A stretch of 64,000 nt of DNA from Sphingopyxis sp. (GTDB lineage: Bacteria; Pseudomonadota; Alphaproteobacteria; Sphingomonadales; Sphingomonadaceae), in contig JASBSJ010000059.1 in assembly GCA_030148985.1 (NCBI GenBank), forward strand, positions 1-64,000, given 5' to 3'. Position 1 is the stretch's first letter, and each line of letters begins with the position of its first letter. Both the position numbers and the translations under genes were made by a program. This document shows positions 58,774-64,000 of the stretch, in pieces. The notes below the pieces were generated by a model. It searched no databases, had not been told where the DNA came from, and worked only from the letters and a program-made list of their open reading frames with translations.

Positions 58774-59523
58774 ATGCAGACCATCTTCGTCACCGGCTGT
58801 TCGTCGGGCTACGGGCTCGAAACGGCGCGTCACTTCCATGCGCGGGGCTGGCGTGTCATCGCGACGATGCGGCGGCCGCGGTCCGACCTGTTCGCACCGT
58901 CCGACCGCCTGCACATCCTGCCGCTCGACGTCACCGATGCCGACAGCATTGCGCTCGCGATCGAGGTTGCGGGGCCGATCGATGTGCTCGTCAACAACGC
59001 CGGCATCGGCCTCTTCGGCGCGCTCGAACATTCGTCGATGGCGAAGATTCGCGATGTTTATGCGACCAATACGCTCGGCACGATCGCGATGACGCAGGCG
59101 ATGATCCCGCAGTTTCGGGCGCGGGGTGCGGGAACGATCGTCAACGTCACCTCGTCGGCGACGCTTGCGCCCTTTCCGCTCGCCGCCGCCTACACGGGCA
59201 GCAAGACGGCAATTCAGGGATTTACGGGGAGCCTCGCCCATGAACTGGCGCCGCTCGGCATAAGGTTGAAGCTCGTCGAACCGGGTTACGGCCCGACCAC
59301 CGCTTTTGCGCAAAACACCGATATCCGCCTGGAGGATGTGCTGCCCGAACCCTATGGCAGCTTTGCCGCGCCCATTCTGGCGGCGATGGCCGAACCGGCG
59401 CTGTCCACGACCGAGGCCGACGTCGCGGCGGCGGTTTGGGACGCCGTGCACGACCGGAGCGAAAAGGCGCATTTCCCCGCGGGCGCCGACGCCATGGCGA
59501 TTGTCGCCGCCGCAGCGCAATGA
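58774..59523 (+). CDS. Short-chain dehydrogenase/reductase
   Basis: A 249-residue SDR: TGCSSGYGLETARHF (TGxxxGxG cofactor loop), NNAGIGLFGALE, and SSATLAPFPLAAAYTGSKTA (Ser, YxxxK). The Arg in MRRP suggests NADPH preference. The substrate is unknown. AAAGGA about 6 nt before the ATG at 58774 fixes the start. It is 9 nt from the convergent glpD. Confidence 0.93.
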   Translation: MQTIFVTGCSSGYGLETARHFHARGWRVIATMRRPRSDLFAPSDRLHILPLDVTDADSIALAIEVAGPIDVLVNNAGIGLFGALEHSSMAKIRDVYATNTLGTIAMTQAMIPQFRARGAGTIVNVTSSATLAPFPLAAAYTGSKTAIQGFTGSLAHELAPLGIRLKLVEPGYGPTTAFAQNTDIRLEDVLPEPYGSFAAPILAAMAEPALSTTEADVAAAVWDAVHDRSEKAHFPAGADAMAIVAAAAQ

Positions 59524-59532
59524 CCGCCGCGA

Positions 59533-61092
59533 TCAGGCGGGGAGGGGTAGCGGGAGCTTGGCTTCGACCCACGCGGCAAGCCGCGCCTTGTCCTCCTCGC
59601 TGAACACCAGCCCCAATTTGCTCCGCCGCCACAATATGTCGTCCGCCGTGCGCGCCCATTCCTGTTCGACCATCCACTGCACCTCGGCGACGCTGAGGCC
59701 ATGTGCAATCTCGCCGCCCAGCGCGTCCCAGCTGTCCGCCTCGCCCAGCCAGCGCCGCGCATCGGTGCCATAGGCGCACGCGATCCGCTGCGCAGTCGCC
59801 GCCGACAGGAAGGGATGGGCCAGCCGATATTCGGCCTTGAGCGCCGCGGCGCCCGTAACCGGAAAATCGCCGCCCGGCAGCGCCGCCTTCGCGGTCCAAT
59901 GCCTGGCGCTCAGCGCGGGCACATGGCGCGCCAGCGCATCGACCGCTTCCTCGGCGACATGGCGATAGCTGGTGATCTTGCCGCCATAGATGGTGAGCAG
60001 CGGCGCGCCCTCTTCCAGATCGAGGTCGATCCGGTATCCGCGCGTCGCCGCCTCGGGCCGTCCCGACCCGTCCTCGACCAGCGGCCGCACGCCCGAAAAG
60101 CTCCACACCACTTCGGCGGGGGTGACGGGCGTGCGGAAATAGAGGCTGGCGCCTTCGCACAGATAGGCGATTTCGGCCTCGCTCGCTCTCGCCTCGCTCG
60201 CGGGTCCGTCATGGTCCACATCGGTCGTGCCGATCAGCGTGAAATCCTGCTCATAAGGAATCGCGAAAAAGATGCGCCCGTCGGGCAGCTGGAAAAAATA
60301 GGCATAATCATGCTCGAACAGCCGGCGCACGACGATGTGCGACCCGCGCACCAGCCGCATCTGATGGTCGGGCTCGGCATCGGCGCGTTTGAGCAGGTCG
60401 AGCACTGCCGGCCCCGCGGCATTGACGATGCTGCGGCCGGTGAAGTGATAGCGATGCCCCTGATCGTCTGCTGCATCGACGACCCACAGCCCATCCTCGC
60501 AGCGCAGCATCTCGGCGCGCGTGCGCGGGCGAACGCGCGCGCCGCGGTCGGCGGCATCGCGCGCGTTGAGCAGCACGAGCCGCGCATCGTCGACCCAGCC
60601 GTCCGAATATTCGAACCCGTGGACATAGTGCGATTGCAACGGCGCCCCCGCGGCATGACGCCGAAGGTCGACCGAGCGCGTCGCGGGCAGCTTCTTGCGG
60701 CCGCCGATATGATCGTAAAGGAACAGCCCCAACCGCAGCAGCCAGCGCGGCCGCAGCCCGTCGCGATAGGGCAGGACGAACCGCAGCGGCCAGATGATAT
60801 GCGGCGCGATGTCCCACAAGACCTCGCGTTCCTTCAGCGCCTCGCGCACCAGGCCGAACTCATAATGTTCGAGGTAGCGCAGCCCGCCGTGGATCAGCTT
60901 GGTCGATTTCGACGAGGTGCCCTGCGCCAGATCGCCCGCCTCGATCAGCAGCACGCGCGCGCCGCGCCCCGCGGCATCGCGCGCGACGCCTGCGCCGTTT
61001 ACGCCGCCGCCGACGACGATGACATCATAGGGTGGGGGAGTGCCGGCCATGGGATCGGGTCTTAGAATCGTTTGCGGCGAAAAGGAATCCAT
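59533..61092 (-). CDS. glpD: Glycerol-3-phosphate dehydrogenase
   Basis: A 519-residue FAD enzyme oxidising sn-glycerol 3-phosphate to DHAP and passing electrons to quinone. DVIVVGGGVNGAGVARDAAG is the FAD-binding motif, KSTKLIHGGLRYLEHYEFGL and the C-terminal ITSYRHVAEEAV follow. The start may be the ATG at 61092, inside a tandem 20-bp repeat, or at 61050 (MAGTPPPYDV); neither has a clear ribosome-binding site. Peripheral membrane enzyme. No glpK or glpF nearby. Confidence 0.94.
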   Translation of the reverse strand: MDSFSPQTILRPDPMAGTPPPYDVIVVGGGVNGAGVARDAAGRGARVLLIEAGDLAQGTSSKSTKLIHGGLRYLEHYEFGLVREALKEREVLWDIAPHIIWPLRFVLPYRDGLRPRWLLRLGLFLYDHIGGRKKLPATRSVDLRRHAAGAPLQSHYVHGFEYSDGWVDDARLVLLNARDAADRGARVRPRTRAEMLRCEDGLWVVDAADDQGHRYHFTGRSIVNAAGPAVLDLLKRADAEPDHQMRLVRGSHIVVRRLFEHDYAYFFQLPDGRIFFAIPYEQDFTLIGTTDVDHDGPASEARASEAEIAYLCEGASLYFRTPVTPAEVVWSFSGVRPLVEDGSGRPEAATRGYRIDLDLEEGAPLLTIYGGKITSYRHVAEEAVDALARHVPALSARHWTAKAALPGGDFPVTGAAALKAEYRLAHPFLSAATAQRIACAYGTDARRWLGEADSWDALGGEIAHGLSVAEVQWMVEQEWARTADDILWRRSKLGLVFSEEDKARLAAWVEAKLPLPLPA

Positions 61093-61120
61093 CCCCGTTA
61101 AAAGGAATCCATCCCCGTTA
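61081..61120. repeat. Tandem 20-bp direct repeat at the glpD start
   Basis: AAAGGAATCCATCCCCGTTA occurs twice in exact tandem. Each copy contains an ATG (minus strand, CAT) with the same flanks, and the downstream copy supplies the first codon of the longer glpD reading. Confidence 0.9.
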
Positions 61121-61123
61121 AAT

Positions 61124-61202
61124 CGTCATCCCGGCGAAGGCCGGGATCTCGCCGGTGCGGTAAACCGATAGGGTGAGATCCCGGCCTTCGCCGGGATGAC
61201 GA
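61124..61202. repeat. Palindromic repeat, family B
   Basis: CGTCATCCCGGCGAAGGCCG and its inverse around GGTAAACCGATAGGGTGA. It lies in the divergent glpD/zwf promoter space. Confidence 0.88.
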
Positions 61203-61281
61203 CGATATGCGGCTTACGTATGCGCGTTGCATTCGCCGGGCGCATCCTCCAATTCTGCACATGTTATCCAAGGGGACGAAT

Positions 61282-62745
61282 GTGAGCGTCAAAGTCGAAA
61301 CATTGGTGTTGTTCGGGGCGACGGGCGACCTTGCGCAGCGCATGCTCTTCCCCTCGCTCTACAATCTCCACATGGACGGGCTGCTCGCCGATACGCTGAC
61401 GATCGTCGGGTCGGGGCGCTCGGCGATGGACCGCGACGCCTTTCGCGCGCAGGTCCGCGCTGCCTTGGCCGAGCATCTACCCGCCGACCGCATCGACGCC
61501 GCGACCGTCGACACCTTCCTCGCGCGCATCGATTATTGCGCGATCGATGCCGGCGCGGGCACCGGTTATGACGACCTCGCGGTATTGCTCGGCGACCGCA
61601 TGAACCGCCCGATCGGCGTCTATCTCTCGACCCCGCCGTCGATGTTCGGCCCGATCGCGCAGGGGTTGAAAGCCGCGAACATCGCCTGCGCCGAATGCCG
61701 CATCGCGATGGAAAAGCCGATCGGCCACGACCTCGCCTCGTCGCGCGACGTCAATGCCCAGGTCGGCGACGCCTTCGCCGAGGACCGCGTGTTCCGCATC
61801 GACCATTATCTTGGCAAGGAAACGGTGCAGAACCTGCTCGCGCTGCGCTTTGCCAACATGTTGTTCGAACCGCTGTGGAACGCGCAGGCGATCGACCATG
61901 TCCAGATCACCGTCGCCGAAACCGTCGGGCTCGAAGGCCGCGTCTCCTATTATGACGGCGTCGGCGCGCTGAAGGACATGGTCCAGAACCATATGCTGCA
62001 ATTGCTCGCGATCATCGCGATGGAGCCGCCGTCGAGCGTCAGCGCGACCGCGGTGCGCGACGAAAAGGTCAAGCTGCTGCGCTCACTTCGCAAGATGCGC
62101 GCCGACGATGTGAAGGCACACAGCGTGAAGGGCCAGTACAGCAGCGGCGCGGTGAACGGTGCCGCGGTCGCGGGCTATGCCGATGAGCTGGGCACTCCCT
62201 CGAACACCGAAACCTTCGTCGCCTTGAAGGCGTTTATCGACAATTGGCGGTGGAAGGGCGTGCCCTTTTACCTGCGCACCGGCAAGCGGATGCCGCAGCG
62301 CAAGTCCGAAGTGCTGATCCAGTTTAAACCCGTCCCGCACAACATCTTCGCGCGCGTCGGCGCGGGCAAGCTCGACGCCAATATGATGATCATCAACTTG
62401 CAGCCCGAGGAGAATATCCGGGTCAAGGTGATGGCGAAACAGCCGGGGCTCGACCGCGACGGGGTGAAGCTCAAAGAAGTGACGATGGATGTCTCGCTCT
62501 CGCACAGCTTTGCCGGCGAGCGCCGCCGCATCGCATACGAGCGCCTGCTGCTCGACTTCATCGAAGGCGACCAGACCCTCTTCGTGCGCCGCGACGAGGT
62601 CGAGGCGCAATGGGAGTGGATCGACGCGATCCGCGATGCGTGGGCGGCGGTCGATATGGCGCCGCAGAACTACACCGCGGGCAGCTGGGGGCCGTCGAGC
62701 GCGATCGCGCTGATCGAACGCGACGGGGCGAGCTGGCATGATTGA
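61282..62745 (+). CDS. zwf: Glucose-6-phosphate 1-dehydrogenase
   Basis: A 487-residue enzyme, first step of the Entner-Doudoroff and pentose-phosphate pathways. FGATGDLAQRMLFPSLYNL (GxxGDLA dinucleotide loop), RIDHYLGKETVQN (catalytic His region) and LRTGKRMPQRKSEV are canonical. AAGGGGA 5 nt before the GTG at 61282 decides the start, MSVKVETLVLFGATG; the track starts earlier. edd follows after a palindromic repeat. Confidence 0.96.
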   Translation: MSVKVETLVLFGATGDLAQRMLFPSLYNLHMDGLLADTLTIVGSGRSAMDRDAFRAQVRAALAEHLPADRIDAATVDTFLARIDYCAIDAGAGTGYDDLAVLLGDRMNRPIGVYLSTPPSMFGPIAQGLKAANIACAECRIAMEKPIGHDLASSRDVNAQVGDAFAEDRVFRIDHYLGKETVQNLLALRFANMLFEPLWNAQAIDHVQITVAETVGLEGRVSYYDGVGALKDMVQNHMLQLLAIIAMEPPSSVSATAVRDEKVKLLRSLRKMRADDVKAHSVKGQYSSGAVNGAAVAGYADELGTPSNTETFVALKAFIDNWRWKGVPFYLRTGKRMPQRKSEVLIQFKPVPHNIFARVGAGKLDANMMIINLQPEENIRVKVMAKQPGLDRDGVKLKEVTMDVSLSHSFAGERRRIAYERLLLDFIEGDQTLFVRRDEVEAQWEWIDAIRDAWAAVDMAPQNYTAGSWGPSSAIALIERDGASWHD

Positions 62746-62756
62746 AGAGATAACAC

Positions 62757-62846
62757 GTCGCCCCCGCGAAGGCGGGGGCCGCCGTCGGCCTTACCCTTCG
62801 TCGCTGCATAGACCCTCCAGCGGCCCCCGCCTTCGCGGGGGCGACG
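62757..62846. repeat. Palindromic repeat, family A
   Basis: GTCGCCCCCGCGAAGGCGGG and its inverse with a 37-nt middle, filling almost all of the zwf-edd spacer within an operon. Confidence 0.88.
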
Positions 62847-62856
62847 GGAAATATCA

Positions 62857-64000
62857 ATGACCACGCTCCACCCCACAATCTCCACGGTCACCGACCGCAT
62901 CATCGCGCGCAGCGCGCCGCGTCGCGCCGCCTACCTCGACCTGATGGACCGCCAGCGCGACGCCGGCACCAACCGCGGCAATCTGTCGTGCGGCAACCTC
63001 GCCCACGGCTTCGCGGCGGCAGGCGACGACAAGCCCGTCATCCGCACCGGCGGCGCAATGAACATCGGTATCGTCACCGCCTATAACGACATGCTCTCGG
63101 CGCATCAGCCCTATGGCCGCTACCCCGAACAGATCAAACTTTTCGCGCGCGAAGCCGGCGCCACCGCGCAGGTCGCGGGCGGCGTCCCCGCGATGTGCGA
63201 CGGCGTGACGCAGGGGCAGGCGGGCATGGACCTGTCGCTGTTCAGCCGCGACAATATCGCGCAGGGCACCGCTATCGCGCTCAGCCACGCGATGTTCGAA
63301 GGCGCGCTGCTGCTCGGCATCTGCGACAAGATCGTCCCCGGCCTGCTCATCGGCGCGCTGCGCTTCGGCCACCTCCCGCAGATCCTCGTCCCGGCCGGGC
63401 CGATGCCGTCGGGCCTCGCGAACAAGGAAAAGCAGCGCATCCGCCAGCTGTATGCCGAGGGCAAGGCGACGCGCGACGAACTGCTCGAAGCCGAGGCGGC
63501 AAGCTATCATGGCGCCGGAACCTGCACCTTCTATGGCACCGCGAACTCGAACCAGATGATGATGGAGCTGATGGGGCTGCACATCCCCGGCAGCGCCTTC
63601 ACCAACCCCGGCACCAAGCTGCGTCAGGAGCTTACCCGCGCCGCGACCCACCGGATCGCCGCGATCGGCTGGGACGGCGACGACTATCGCCCGCTCGGCC
63701 GATGCATCGACGAAAAGGCGATCGTCAACGCCGCGATCGGCCTGCTCGCAACGGGCGGCTCGACCAATCATGCGATCCACCTGCCCGCAATCGCGCGCGC
63801 CGCAGGGATCATCATCGACTGGCAGGATTTCGACGAGCTCAGTCACGCCGTGCCGCTGCTCGCGCGCGTCTATCCGAACGGCGCGGGCGACGTGAACCAT
63901 TTCCACGCCGCGGGTGGCATCGGCTATGTCGTGCGCGAGCTGCTCGGTGCCGGATTGCTCCATGGGGACATCCTTACCGTCGGCGGCACGATGGCCGATT
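62857..64000 (+). CDS. edd: Phosphogluconate dehydratase, truncated by the window end
   Basis: The first 381 residues are present and the frame stays open to base 64000. [20 protein letters not shown] and [20 protein letters not shown] and [20 protein letters not shown] carry the [4Fe-4S] Cys residues. Edd dehydrates 6-phosphogluconate to KDG-6-phosphate. It follows zwf directly. The track lists only minus-strand shadows here because its ORF is incomplete. Confidence 0.96.
   Translation, partial: MTTLHPTISTVTDRIIARSAPRRAAYLDLMDRQRDAGTNRGNLSCGNLAHGFAAAGDDKPVIRTGGAMNIGIVTAYNDMLSAHQPYGRYPEQIKLFAREAGATAQVAGGVPAMCDGVTQGQAGMDLSLFSRDNIAQGTAIALSHAMFEGALLLGICDKIVPGLLIGALRFGHLPQILVPAGPMPSGLANKEKQRIRQLYAEGKATRDELLEAEAASYHGAGTCTFYGTANSNQMMMELMGLHIPGSAFTNPGTKLRQELTRAATHRIAAIGWDGDDYRPLGRCIDEKAIVNAAIGLLATGGSTNHAIHLPAIARAAGIIIDWQDFDELSHAVPLLARVYPNGAGDVNHFHAAGGIGYVVRELLGAGLLHGDILTVGGTMAD

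Noticed and set aside
61124-61343. Recurring peptide SRRRPGSHPIGLPHRRDPGL in several ORFs
   Set aside because: It is the translation of family B palindromes in one frame, not a protein domain.
4893-62846. Repeats considered as CRISPR
   Set aside because: Copies are far apart, palindromic, single at each site and without spacers or cas genes.

Overview
The window is chromosomal DNA of a GC-rich alphaproteobacterium, most likely a sphingomonad close to Sphingopyxis. This is inferred from gene content and not from any database search: a CtrA-type cell-cycle regulator with a TTAA-N7-TTAA box and GANTC sites in its promoter, a TonB-receptor-led starch locus with a tryptophan-halogenase-like gene, Entner-Doudoroff genes (zwf, edd) at the right edge, and several families of long palindromic intergenic repeats. 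I see no rRNA, CRISPR array, prophage, transposase or integrase. Most large antisense ORFs in the track are GC-frame shadows.

Layout. 1-3.2 kb: 3' end of alanine dehydrogenase, a small membrane protein, then azoreductase and pirin divergent from a LysR regulator. 3.4-7 kb: ctrA, then the convergent rpsM-rpsK-rpoA-rplQ operon. 7.7-13.7 kb (minus strand): an inositol-monophosphatase-family enzyme, pmbA/tldE, two envelope-associated hypothetical genes, coq7, dsbB and ctpA. 13.8-18.4 kb (minus strand): proA, parDE-like toxin-antitoxin, nadD, rsfS, rlmH, envC, many joined by 1-4 nt overlaps. 18.5-24.4 kb: DUF3667 protein, PhoD-like phosphatase, PD40 lipoprotein, Lrp and RidA, and an ArsR-SRPBCC-small membrane protein operon. 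24.4-33.3 kb: enoyl-CoA hydratase, purC, M16 protease, bfr and bfd (bfd is too short for the ORF track), purS, purQ, a YhhQ transporter and tRNA-Arg(UCU).

33.4-36.8 kb holds the most unusual locus. A membrane protein with a KdpD-like DUF4118/GAF/degenerate HisKA region is fused to a KdpE-like winged helix, with no ATPase and no receiver domain. It is divergent from the potassium transporter kup. I read it as a membrane-bound one-component regulator of potassium uptake.

36.8-49.8 kb is a maltodextrin/starch utilisation locus: sugar MFS transporter, LacI regulator, TonB receptor, halogenase-like flavoprotein, two GH13 enzymes and a GH97 enzyme. Near-identical LacI-type palindromes precede both the transporter and the receptor. 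The receptor would import oligosaccharides, the secreted amylase and GH97 would trim them, the MFS would carry them into the cytoplasm, and the cytoplasmic GH13 would release glucose for the Entner-Doudoroff enzymes at the right edge.

49.9-53.6 kb: an FdhF/YdeP-type molybdenum oxidoreductase convergent with fdhD-mobA. 53.9-59.5 kb: LysR with aldo/keto reductase and MFS efflux, a MOSC protein, and AraC with an SDR. 59.5-64 kb: glpD, zwf and a truncated edd. At least six families of palindromic repeats sit between genes; two of them recur four and six times in this window.
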